Assembly: GCA_963969365.1 (NCBI GenBank)
Contig: OZ017748.1
Span: forward strand, 248,001-312,000
Direction: 5' to 3'
Origin: Asterochloris sp. CNOR1
Taxonomy: Eukaryota; Chlorophyta; Trebouxiophyceae; Trebouxiales; Trebouxiaceae
DNA length: 64,000 nucleotides
A program made the position numbers and the translations under genes. A model generated the notes under the pieces. It saw only the letters and a list, made by a program, of their open reading frames with translations, ran no database searches and was not told the DNA's origin. This document shows, one piece after another, positions 36,181 through 47,700 of the stretch (position 1 is the first letter of the stretch; every line of letters starts with the position of its first letter).

Positions 36181-36993
36181 TCTTCAGACCAATGACCTGC
36201 AAAGACGTGATGCAACAGCAAATCATTCAGCTTGGACAGGGGGACTCTGAAAGAGTCCGGCTGACTGGGTGAGGTTGTGTTGAGTTGTCAAGCTCATGTG
36301 CCTTGAAATTTCCAGACCAAAGGTCAAATCAAAGTGCTCTGCAAAGTGTCATTTCGGATGCAGTAGAATTTTCAAGCCTTATAAGGTGAATCGACAGTTT
36401 CTCTTCAGACCAGTTAGCTGATAAGCTGTAGCTTGTGACAGTGCCAAGTTCTGGATTGGGCGTGCAGGCATCAGTAACGTCCTTACACAGTCAGGCAGCC
36501 AACAGATATGCAGGACATGGTAGTGACTACTTCTGGTCATTGTTAGCTGCTGTCCAGCCTCCCAGGCATGGAGGAGCCTGAGACAGCCTCAAAGACAGGG
36601 TTCTTAGACCAGATCGGCAACACCGCCCAGGTCTGGCACCATCGAGATCTCGCTATCTGATTGTCGTCACCGCTTCAGCAAGATTGCTGAAGCAATGATG
36701 ACCAACTATCATGCGGAACGCTGTCCCTCATCAAGCAGCTGTAAGTATTGGTATTCGTCATTCATTGCAGTGCGCAACATGAGCACTTTCCTTTAAGGCC
36801 TGCTGGGGGTGCCTTGCCGCCTCTCGCCATTCGAAGCTCTTCACAGTGCTGAATGGCGCCAGCGATGACAGCCTACAAGCACCAAAAGGGCTCTATTTGA
36901 ATGTGCAAGCGCCAAACGCAATGCAAATTCCCCTGCCGCACATGTAAACAAGGCAGCAGCATGTGAGCAGCCTTTCAGAGGAGCAAAACTGCC
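36181..36993. other. Spacer upstream of the 3' end of globin-like gene F
   Basis: No gene is supported. It holds the shared spacer blocks of the amplified unit, including an imperfect inverted repeat at about 36664-36703 (cgcttcagca / tgctgaagc arms) and the ttgcagtgcgcaacatgagc block at about 36764. Confidence 0.6.
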
Positions 36994-37577
36994 TCATGCC
37001 AGTCCCTTGGCTTGTTTGGCCTCAGCACTCAAGCATGTCACTCCAGCAATGCTTGCCTCGTCAATCTTCACCTCCCGCATGGCGTCAATGAGATACCCGT
37101 GCACCACCCGCACCCTTTCTCGTGTGATAGTGCCGCCCTGTTGTCCTGTCGCCATGTCATCAAGGGACAGAGTCTCAGCGGCGCTGAGTTCTGCCTGGCC
37201 ACCAACAATGTACCGAATGTACAACATCTGCAATGCAACATGAGACTTGCCTGGAGCTTCGACTGGTAATCAGGACCTTCTCATGCATGTTGCCAACCTG
37301 CCGTTTTTTGTGCATTTCTGGGTCAGCTGCAATACTCTGCGCCAGGCTGGCCAGCTGAGGGTCTCCACGTAATTTGCGTTTCCAGCATGAAACGCAATGA
37401 CACGCTTTGTCTGCACCACCTGCATGAAACCTGTGGAGTGTGCACACACTGCTGCTCCAGAAGTATTGACAGATTGTGCTCATTCTGGTTCCCACCTAAC
37501 ATGCCTGTAACATTCTCGCCCAGGTCCTTCGGCAGCTGTGAATCATTTCCAGCTTCCTCAAAGGTGAAATTTGACAT
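36994..37577 (-). CDS. Globin-like gene F
   Basis: Exons 37496-37577, 37298-37419 and 36994-37227 (82/122/234 nt); 145 aa, stop TGA. Landmarks: MSNFTFEEAGNDSQLPKDLG, GGADKACHCVSCWKRKLRGD, LAQSIAADPEMHKKRQ, MLYIRYIVGGQAELSAAETL, MATGQQGGTITRERV, HGYLIDAMREVKIDEASIAG and tail KQAKGLA. The F8 position is Gln. It lies head-to-head with the live GH5 gene, about 100 bases away. Confidence 0.75.
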
Positions 37578-37680
37578 CTTTGCTGGGCTACGAGTGCGCC
37601 AACCAAATTCCCACCTTTCCCCCCACCTGAGGGTGACCTAGTACATTTGTCTGACATCTGCTCCCTTCAGCTCCAGTGAG
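37578..37680. promoter_or_regulatory. Compact divergent spacer between globin-like gene F and GH5
   Basis: Only about 103 bases separate the globin start codon from the first recognisable GH5 exon. The words gcgccaaccaaattcccacc (CCAAT-like) and gggtgacctag recur with small changes in the spacers of units B-F, and the second also in unit A. Their conservation in otherwise diverged surroundings suggests a shared promoter element for the globin genes. It could also carry an acceptor for GH5 exon 1. No TATA box is evident. Confidence 0.4.
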
Positions 37681-40600
37681 ATGCAGGGATCCAGCAGGCT
37701 TCACGGCATCAACTGGTTCGGGTTTAACAATCAGGGCACAATGCTGGTGATATCTTGCTGCAGCTGCAGGAATCCATGGCCTGTGTGATGTTGATCTGGT
37801 CCTTGGTTCCTGAGGCTGATGCGGTGGCCTTCTTTTGTCTCGTACATGGCCTGAGACTTGAGTCCCTTCTCTGCAGGATGGCCTCTGGTGTCATGATCCC
37901 ATTGCCCTGGACTTTGCCACAGTCGTGCACCGTCTCAGGCTGCTGGGCTTCAATGCAGTGAGGCTGCCCTTCAGCTTCAAAGGCAGGTTTGTCCCGTGAC
38001 CTGCTGTTGCCTCTGCATCATGAGCCTACCCTGCTGAGAGCCCAGGCTGTAGTGCCATTGTGCAGCTGTGGCCTGCAGATAGGTATACAGTTCAGGACTG
38101 CTTCTGCTGGCGCTCTTGAAGGCTGCTTAGCGCAGCAACAGCCAGAGAGCTGTCTGCTGCCGCACCACAGGCAACCTTGCTGGGCAGGCGTTGCATTCGC
38201 TACTGCTGCATAAAACAGTGCATGATCAGCCATCTGGAGCTCTAACTGTGTCTGCATTGCGTGCTGCAGTGCCTGCAAGCCAGAGCACATTCAGGCAGCC
38301 CTCTGGATACCAAAGCATTGCATTGCATGTCAATGTGCAGCAGCAACAGGGCCGACAGTAATGGTCGCCTCAAAATTTGGAGGCGGTTTGCTTGGCTCTG
38401 CATGCTTGGCAGCCTTGCAGAGGACTGACATCAGCACCATTCCGCAACACATATCATTGATTGATGTCTGCGCTGCAGATCTGCCTCAGCTGGTGTGGCA
38501 CAGCTTCACAGGGCAGCAGCAGAGCCAGCAGTGGCGCCTGCTATCGCATGCTTCATGTCACATGCTGTGAACACTGCAGATCTGCACCACCTGCCATCGT
38601 GAAGCCTCAGACTGCAGATGTGCTGTCCCTGTCCAGACTTTGACTGTGACGTTTAAACAAGAAAACTGCCTGCTCCACCCTGTCCCACCTCAGCTATGTG
38701 CTGCAGACCTGCATGGTCTGCTGCCGCGGAGCTTCACGGGGCAATGGCTGGCACCTACAGAGGACCAGCTGCTGAGCAGCGTGACTCCTCTGGGGCACCA
38801 CAGGCTGCCTGGCAGCCAGTGCCCCCCTCTACCCAGCCCACCTGCACGGCAGAACCCTGGAACCGCAAATGACTACCTCCCCAGCGACAGCACCTTCCGT
38901 AGGTGAACTGCTCTGGGGCATGGGTTGACCCCTTCATATGTGACAGCGTACTGTGCAGCTCTGCAGCAGAGCCTGCTGCCGCCGCCCGCCCTGCCGCCGC
39001 TCCCGTGATGGTCACTGCTCAACCCCAAACCCTGAACCCCACGCGAGTATGTGCAGTGCCAGGGAACAGGATGTACTTACAGCGCTTTTCATCACGGGCT
39101 GCAATGTGACAGACCCCTCGCAAAGGAAGGCAGGGGGGCTGTAGGCCGTGACAAGGTCGATTGGCGGCCACAGACGGCACACTGCGCCAGTGCGGCTGTC
39201 CAGAGGCTGTAGCATCAGCAATCAATGTTTACATCTTGAACCCACTTGCTTGGTCGATCGGCGGCCACAGACGGCACACACACCCACTGCTGTCCCTGCT
39301 TTTGTGCAGGTGGCTGCCCTCACCCTAGATTGTCAGGGCCGTCAGCTTGCTGTATGGTGCCGGCCAGCACCCAGCATGTGCAGTGTAGCAGCCTCCAGCA
39401 GCTGCCGACATCTGAGCTGCCGACATCTGGGGCTTTGATATGATCGCTTGGTTGCATACTCCAGTCGACTTCTGGTTGGGTGCATCACTTGCAGTACTTC
39501 TCAAAACTCTCCCCAGAGCATGAGTCGCACCTGGTCCTGCCTGCTGCAGGTTTGTGTGGGTGGTGCAATTCTTTGCACGCAATGGCTTTACTGTGTTGAT
39601 TGACAACCACCTACGCGAGGACAGCACAGCACTGGAGCAACCCCAGAAGTGGCTGCAGGTGAGAGGTTACTGACTGGCAGCTGCAGTTGTCAAGCTGAGA
39701 GGTTTGCGTTGTTGTCTGGGACAGGAAAAGCACTTTGAATGGCCCCAAAACTGACTCCACCTTGAGGCCGCTTGTTGCCAGCAGGCACCTGCCACGGGTC
39801 ATCTCGTTATCTGGTCAGTGACATGCAGTGCAGAATAGGTTGGCCAGACCCACAGCACACATGTGCTGCTCGCCCCTTGTGTGCAGTTGTGGGCGCAGCT
39901 GGCCGCCGAGATTGCCAAAGACCCCTGCGCTGCCCAGAACCTGCTGGTGGACCCTCTCAACGAGCCGGACGAGCATGGGCGGCGCTGGGAGGCCAATGGT
40001 GGCAAGCCAGGTACACTTTGATGCAGGGTACTGGTGTTGCTTTGCAAGGTGACGGAGTGACATCTCCAATGGCCTAGCTTTAGCAGGGTGAGCAGAAGCT
40101 GCGCTGGGAGGTGAGTGGTGCCAAAGCAGATGTGCTATCTGACAGGATCATGTGTGTGCATGGCTGTGCATGGACTCGTGCCGGCCCATGTCAGTGTGTG
40201 CCGTATGCTTACCATGTAACGCTGCATGCGTCAAGGTGGCAAGCATAGCATTGTGCCATGCAGGTTCTGCCTGATGTGAGCTTTGGGTGAAGTTATCATC
40301 CAGGACACCCATGCTCTGGCCTGAGCATGTCCAAGCAGGCTCAGGGGGGCTGCATCTGGTTAAGTGGACGCACTGGCCTCTGAAGAGCGCGTGTGCAGTC
40401 TGTATGAGCCTTGGCATGTGCATGCAGGCCTGGGGGAGCTGTATCTGGCAGCGATGGATGCAGTGCATGCAGTGGCATGTCAGACACGCTTCTACCTGGA
40501 GGGCACAGGGCAGAGCGGCCTCGGCTGCAACTGGGGCGATGGGTGAGTGTGCTTGTTCTGGCAGAGCGCTGTGCACAGGGACGGGTGTTGATTTGACAAT

Positions 40601-43600
40601 CCAAACAGTCCCTGGGTGAGTGCGGCTGATGCACGCATGTTCAGCATGCATTGTGTCTAGGCAATTGACATTCAGCCCCTACTCATCGTCCACGGAATGA
40701 TTGCCCAGGGTGGTATGGGTTGCACTGTATGACAAGAGCCAGTCGTCCCGTACAGGGGAGGTACTGCTGCCTGTGCCAGCCTGCAGCTTTGCTGCCTTCA
40801 TTCCTGCAATGTATTCTGCCCCTGCAGGTACTGCACTGACCCTCATGTCATTCAGCAGCGGGGGCTGAGCGACCCAAGACCCTTCTTTGAGGTGGGCCGC
40901 AAAGTGCCTCAGCTGGTTGGTGGCAGACTAGCTCTTACGCATCATCTGGACAGGCCCAGCCACCTCTCCCTGTCTGCCTGGTCTGATAGCAGCACTTTCA
41001 CACATGGTCTACAGAGGTCTAAGACAGGCCAATGTTCAGCCACCGGGCACTGTGGCTCCCTGGCACTCCTCGCCTTACGCAAGCACACGGCCAAACAATT
41101 CCCCGCCTTGCCCGTCCATCAGCCAACCTGCCACCTGCTCCCCAAATGCCCTGCCGCCAGTTTCCCGACGATGTGCCCTTTGGCTGCAGGCACTGTTTCA
41201 GAAGCCCTACCTGCATTAAGTGTGCCCTCTGGCTGCAGTTGCTATTTCAGAAGCCCTACCTGCATCAAGTGTGCCCTCTGGCTGCAGGCACTATTTCAGA
41301 AGCCCTACCTGCATCAAGTGGCGCTGTGCCCCCACGTGAGCCTTGCTTGACCATGGAGTCCCCTCCGAAGCCCTGCCTGCCTCATGTGCTTTGGTGACCC
41401 CATGTGGGCTCTGCATCTGGGGTGCACAGTTTGCTTGACATGAGCTAACCACTTGGGCCATGCTGCCCACCCAAGTAAACTCTAGCTCCATATTCATCAG
41501 GCCAAATGGCAGCTGCAGCTTCCCCGCCCCTTGTGTTCTCCAGCGCACTGCATCCCCGTCACTGCAGCAGATGTAAGCTTCAGCTTCGCAGTTGAATGGC
41601 ACTTAGCGGCTGTGTTGGCTCAGCAGCCTGCAAAAATTATTTTACCACACATGCATCAGCATCAGACAACCCCCTGCACCTTGCTCAAGCAGGCTGTGCT
41701 GCAGGTTGCTGAGCTTGAGCTTGCTTTTCAAGGGCATCAGGTCCTCATTCCCCATCAAAGCAGGGTTGGCCTTGGCCGCACACACATATGCCCCGCCAGC
41801 ATTGCCATGTGGTGCATACTCATGGTGCAGCAAGCCTATGGAGCAGCCTTTAGCTGCCACTGACAGTCCAACATGTTGGCATCCTCAGACAGAGTCCAGA
41901 AGCCATATGTAGGATGAGGCATCATATCATATCAGAAAACCACCCAGTAAGACGTTGCAACTCCACTCTGCAGGTTTATGGCCCTGGAGTCAGCCACTCC
42001 CAGCAGGCTGCCACTGGGCCACAGCTGTGGCAGCGCTTGACAGCTTCATTTGGCAGCTTGGGCAAGCAGGGCTTCACGTCGTCCAGTGGGCAGCAGGCAA
42101 GAAGGGCTTGTGGAACTGAGTTCTGCACCTGCTGGACCTAGTTTGGTTGCCCTCACTGAGCCAGCACCGAGGCAGCATCTGGCAGCCTCATTTGGCATCT
42201 TGGACAAGCAGAGCTTTGCGTCACCCAGTGGTCGGCAGGCCAGCAAGTTTTCTGCGATTGCCTTTGGGTTGGCCACACCCATGGCCCCTGGGCCAGCGCT
42301 GAGAGCAGGTGTGCACTGGATAACGCATACCTGCAATAACCATTGCGCCTCAAGAGTGCATGCTGGCCACATTGAGCTGTGACCGAATACGAGGCCGGCC
42401 ATGCTGTGTGTGTGCAAGCGCTTTTGTTCAGGACCAGGCAAGCTTTACATGGCTCCAGAGCAAGGCGGGCCGATTGCCCTGTGCACTGCACAGAGAGGGG
42501 CGCAGCAGCGCATGAGCTGTTCTCTGCCGGCAAGAAGTCCGCCAGCCATACTTCAGCTGTGCTGCAACATCTATTTGGACACATTCTCATGCGGCTCTGA
42601 CTCAATCCAGCTGTGAGTCTGCAGGTTGTCCTTCCCGTGGTCATTGGTGAGTTTGGCTCCAAGTTTGAGGACAAGCTGGACGCTGAGACAATGCACGATC
42701 TGAGCATACATGGGTGAGCACATCACACAAGTGGCTTTCCAGCTCAGCAACACCCAGCAGAGCATTTTTGTGTCCTCCTGCCTTCACAGTGAGGTGTCTA
42801 CACAAACCCAGCCCAGCTGTGAAGGCTGCAGATGCCCAGCAAATGCTGGAGGACATGCGCTCTATCAGGGTGCATGTTTTATACAAAACGCTGCCTTTGC
42901 AGTCATACAAGGTCCAGCAGGGACTTGCCACTCTAATTGCCTCAGAGCCATGCAATCATCTCTGCAGCCAGCCAAGGTCCAGCAGGTGTCGGAGTCCAGC
43001 TGCCCGTCACACTGCTCCTAAGATATGCTGCTGTCCCTGCAGGCTGTAAAGGTGCAGCAGATGATGGAGCACATTCACCAGTCACCGAGTGGTTCTGGTG
43101 GTGAGCTGCTTTGGGTGCTGCCCCATGCTGCTGCTGGCTGGGGGTACACTCATGTGGTGAGCTGTTCGCTGTGTATGGCCCCATGCAATTGTTGCAGGCA
43201 CACTCACAGTGAAATGTGCGCTGTGTCCAGACTCAACCTGCTGCTGGCTGTGGACCTTAGCTTTCCTGTACCATACATTTTGCTGCACAGCTAAGTCAGC
43301 GCCTGCTCTCAGCACAATGATCGACGTTGTGCGCCAAGTGGCTCTTTCAAATGCTGTGGGCTGTCTGCCCAGCTCATGGGGGCGTGTCAGTGCCACTGCC
43401 ACATACCGCTGAGCACTTGCTGTAGCTCAGGTCTGCTGCTGGCCAGGCTGCAGAATTGACAGCCTGTGCGCCTGTGGTCTTCTGCAAATTGGTTCTACGG
43501 AGTCAGAAGGTTCTGACTTGCCCAGTCTGGCTGCAGCTCCAGTCCAGGCATGAGTTGTCAGGCTTGCTGTTATGCTGCGGCAGGTGCTGGAATGCAAACA

Positions 43601-44453
43601 GTGGAGACACTGGTGGGATTGTGGCAGACGACTGGGTGGGCCTGTAGTGGCAGAAGCTGGGCTTTCTGGTGGCTCATCTGGGTCTGCAGCCATGGTATTT
43701 GGTCAACACGCAGCCTGCAGCGGGGGCCATGTCCCCCCAACACGCTCCTGCTGCAGTGGGTCAGCAGCAACGGTGGGATGCTTCTCCAGCGTCAGCTGCT
43801 GGTGAAAATGTTGCTAAGGCGCAGCTTCAAGCGGCTGCAACTCCACAGCAGCAAGGCGCGAACCCTGTGCCTCAACAAAGGCCAGGTCTGCAGCGTCATG
43901 CTGCTGCCAGTCCTGTCAGGACTGGGGACATTCAGCTGGCGGTCACAGTCAGTGTGCCCTGGCAGGCTAGGGGCTCGAGTTGGCAGGCCATGGTGGAGCT
44001 GCAGCTTCTGAACACAGGTGGGCACCACATGCTGCATCCAGTGGGCTCATTTAATTCAACAGGGCTCAGAAGGGTTGCTGACGAACTGTTGACACTGTGC
44101 GTCTGAGCATATATGCTGGCCATCATACCACTACTGTATTGGCAAGATCGAGTCTGTGCACGTCTTTTGCAGGGGCTGAACTGCTACAGGTCCCATGGCA
44201 GCTGGAAGTGCTGCTGCCTCAATGCACTTCAGTAGTTCAGAGCTGGAACTGGGAGGACGTGCAGCTCCAGCAAAGCAGCCATCAGGGCACACCAGCTGTT
44301 ACTGGATGGGCAGGCCAGGACTGGCAAACGCTTCAGGCGTGGGGTGCCAATCAGGCTTCAGTCGGCTGTGTTTTGGAAAGTTCACACAGACAAGGATTTC
44401 AGCCGACTGCTGCCTTCCTATGTGGGCAGCCCTGCCAGCTGTCTTTTAACTGA
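37681..44453 (+). CDS. GH5-type beta-glycanase (cellulase-like) with C-terminal carbohydrate-binding-like region
   Basis: Predicted secreted endo-beta-glucanase of glycoside hydrolase family 5. Exons: 37681-37746 (LHGINWFGFNNQGTML), 37877-37986 (ALDFATVVHRLRLLGFN), about 38734-38902, 39550-39658 (FVWVVQFFARNGFTVLIDNH), 39887-40010 (LLVDPLNEPDEHG; catalytic acid Glu in NEP), 40428-40542 (YLEGTGQ, NWGDG), 40828-40891, 41288-41335 (KPYLHQVALCPH), 41974-about 42093 (VYGPGVSHSQQ), 42625-42713 (VVLPVVIGEFGSKF; nucleophile Glu), one or more unresolved exons, about 43572-44017 (WNANSGDTGGIVADDW) and 44173-44453, stop TGA. A Gln-rich linker leads to VTVSVPWQARG and VVQSWNWEDVQL, which look like a CBM2-type module. 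Odd points: an in-frame TAG at 43645-43647, and no signal peptide upstream of exon 1. Confidence 0.85.
41165..41335 (+). repeat. Three tandem copies of a short GH5 exon with its acceptor
   Basis: The segment for FQKPYLHQV with its ctggctgcag acceptor occurs at about 41180-41220, 41233-41272 and 41281-41320. The period is about 50-60 bases and identity is high. Only the third continues into VALCPH and a GT donor that joins VYGPGV at 41974. The first two may compete as acceptors or be included as extra exons. Confidence 0.85.
42040..42250 (+). repeat. Direct duplication of the 3' part of the GH5 exon at 41974
   Basis: The block encoding LTASFGSLGKQGFTSSSGQQ (about 42036-42100) recurs at about 42178-42243 as AASFGILDKQSFASPSGRQA. 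The second copy is not needed for the join to 42625 and looks like an intronic duplicate. Confidence 0.7.
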
Positions 44454-44482
44454 TCTGGTACTGTCGACTGCCTTCACTGCTC

Positions 44483-44488
44483 AATAAA
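44483..44488 (+). terminator. AATAAA motif after the GH5 stop codon
   Basis: An AATAAA lies 30 bases after the GH5 stop. It may be a polyadenylation signal, although green algae often use TGTAA and the match could be chance. Confidence 0.3.
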
Positions 44489-44761
44489 TAGCTGCTTTTA
44501 AAACAAGAGCTTTGTAGTCTCTGTTCCCACTGTCCTGGCGCAAGACTAATGCCACGCCTGCTGAGGAGACTTCAGTTGCTTGTCAACGCCATAAGTGACC
44601 ATGGGGATGCTCCAATCACGAACCTTATTTGGGTGTGCTGCTGCGTAGAGACCCCGGTTTTGGGGCGTGACTGGGCTGTATGTTCGGCTGCTGCTGTGGC
44701 CCTGCAGACAGACTTGGGATTTGGAGGTGGCAAGATAGGCTTGGAAGAATTTATTGACAGC

Positions 44762-47700
44762 TCAGGCAGGAAAGCATCTGCAGAGAATGCCCATCCAGCG
44801 GGGCAGCTTGATTGATTCCTGCAGACCAGGGAGCTTGGCCAGATCTACACAGCCAGTCAGCTCGTCGTTTATCGAAAGAGACGAGAAGTCTTGGCACCCT
44901 TGCACGTCTGCTGCGTCTGCAGCCATTGCCATGCTGTGCTGCCAGACTTCTGCAGGCAGGTATCCAGTCACACAGCGCAGTCAACTACAAGACATACCTG
45001 AGACATTTCTGCAGCCCCCGCCAGGCTGTGCTGCCAAACATGGGCAGGCAGGAACCCTGTCACACCACGCAGGCAATTGCTGCTACATACCTGAGTTTCT
45101 GCAGCGTCTGCAGCCTGTGCCAGGCTGTGCTGCAGCTGCTCCAACTGTCGTGAGAGCAGATCATGCTGCTTGCGAGCAGTGCCTGCATCTGCGGTGCGCG
45201 CCAGCAGCTGTGCTCTCAGCTCGCGTGCTGCAGGCGGCCAGCAACTGTGCTGTCAGGTTAAGAAGGGTCACGCAGGGTAGTGCATTGCAGCGGCAAACTA
45301 TCAGCACGTTCAGCAAGTGCGGCACAGGTGCCCCAACCACATCTTAGATGCAGGTTACTACCAAGAGGGTCTCTCACTGTTCTGTCCAAAAAGCCGGCAG
45401 TTGCAGCAGGGTGCCCCGCGCTGGGTGCTGCGCAGCATGCGCTTCACTGTGAGCAAGAACACGTACTGTCGCCCTCCAGCGCCTTGACTGCAGAGCGGGA
45501 CCCAACATGCGCCACGCGCGCCTGCAGGCGCCCGAGTTGCTCCCCAAGGTTCACCAGCCACTCCCCATGCCAGGCTGCCCTCTCAGATGGGCTGCGCCTG
45601 CAGCCACACTTCACAGCTGAGCCTGCAGGGGTGGCTGACAGGAAAAGTATCTTCTTCTGAATCTGTAGATGGCACTGGCCACTACTTATGCCAGGGAGCG
45701 CTTTTGGGCAGCCTGCAGCAACACATCTCAGGTGAGCCTGCAGGGACTGTCTCTGACTGATAGAAATATTCAGTCAAACTGTTCTCTGCACAGTGCACCA
45801 GCCACTCCTGTGCCAGGCAACCCTCTTAGGCGGGCTGGCCTGCATCAGCAAGAGTAACGTGGCTTGCCCGAGCAGTGCATGCCGAGCACAAGGCCAACTC
45901 TCATGTCAGGCAAGTCCGTGCGCACTACGGCATGCCCGCAGCAGCATCAGGGATCGGCAGGGCCAGGCACACATCTCCGAAGATTGCATCTGCCAATCCT
46001 CATGCCAGGCAGCCCTCTAGGAAGGGCTAAGCCAGCAAGAGCCTGTAAATTGGTGAGCATGCAGGGTCTGCCCCACTGTGCTGGAGTAAACACAGTGCAC
46101 GTCTGCAGCAGCACAACAGGGGCGGGTGTTGTCAAGCAATGCAGTTGAGGAGTGCGCTGGCCACTTCCCATGCCAAGCAGCCCCTTAGATGAGCTGAGCC
46201 TGCATCAACACAATGTCACAGGGGAGAATGCAGGACGACCTAGCATAGCTCCCCCGAGGAGCATCCCTGTTTATGGGCTGCCCTCTTAGAAGAAGGGCTG
46301 TGCCTGCAGCAAAAGCATATGCCTCTTACAATCTCATACAAGCACAGCCCTCAGAAGTGCTTCTGGCATGTCCTGCTCTCAGATGGCGGGGCCAGCCATG
46401 GCAGCTGAGCCCTCATGAGGAGAAATGGGCACCTGATGCAAAGCAGTGCATTATGCATGGGAAGTGTTGCCGCCCTAAGTTGTGTTGTTCAGATGATTCC
46501 ACAATCTTCGAGCCTGCTGCATGGGACCAGATGGCGTACGTAGCGCTCCCTGTGCCGGTGATGGCAACAGCAGTCAGCTACTCATTGATCTGCCCCTGGG
46601 TGGTCCACCACAAGTGCAATCACACAGATGCTGGACTCTGGCCACAGGCAGCTGATACAGCGTCATTGACTTGCACCTGTTTGCCCTACGCCTGCCGCTG
46701 TCCTGGTCACTCCGTCTGTGAGACTCGACCTGAGGGGATACATCTGCAACACAGGCAGCGCTGGTCAGAACCAGCACAGGGAGCAGTTATGCGCCACAGA
46801 GGATTGCTGGTAGGCTCAGCTCAAACCGGTTAGTTGGTCAGGAGCTGCAACACTGCCTTTGCATGCGTTCAAAGTCACGCTGCCTGGCATGTGCAGCCAG
46901 CATGCAGGCAGGGCCAGCAGCTGCAGCATCTGTAAGGCTGGCACCTTACCAGCCGTCCTGCTGCTTCCTAAAACCACAGCCATTTGCGTGCCACAGTGTC
47001 GGCTGGCAATGGAGCAACATGCAGGCAGACGATGATTCCCCTTCCCTACACAAACCCCTCAGGGCAGTGATGCACCGCGAAAAAATAGTCAACTCCCAGC
47101 TCGTGGGGGGGCAAGGAAAGAGTCAGCTAACCTGTGCAAAAATGGCACTTACACAGCCTTTCAGAATCTGACAGGATTCTAGAGGTGGGCTACCGTTGAG
47201 TGGTATCCTGAGCCCTTCTGAATGGGTTAGCAATGTGGTAACGGCCCTTGTGCCTCAGCGCCAGGAGGTATGTCAGCGGCAACAGCCCTCCAGATGGTAT
47301 GCAGCATCGCCGGTTGTGCTGCTGGCTGGACAGGTACGTAGGAAGGTGCTGCTCATTTGTGTCCCACTGACCAACATTGTCGAGAGAGAGAGAGGCAGTC
47401 TCACCTGCTGGGCTGTAGTGCGGGCTTTGGGGGGGGCTGTGGAGGTGCTGGGTGCTGGCCTCTGGCGACAGCAGCGTGTGCTGCAGGGCAGTCACCTGCC
47501 CCTGCAGCTGACTGCACTGTGCGGCAGCCTGCTCCCACTGCTGGTGAATGCGCCCCTCCTGGGCACGCATGTCAGCCCTGCACACATCACGGGCTGTCAA
47601 GGAACCAGGAATGTCACCATCTCAGCATCAGATTGTACTGTACTGCAGCCTGCTCCAACTGCTGGTGTGCCCGCTTGCGCCCGCATGCCTGCCCTGCAAC

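Noticed and set aside
42440-42480. LYMAPEQGG resembling a kinase activation-loop motif inside the GH5 gene
   Set aside because: No other kinase motif lies nearby on the + strand, and the frame has no flanking kinase sequence. It is probably a chance match in an intron.
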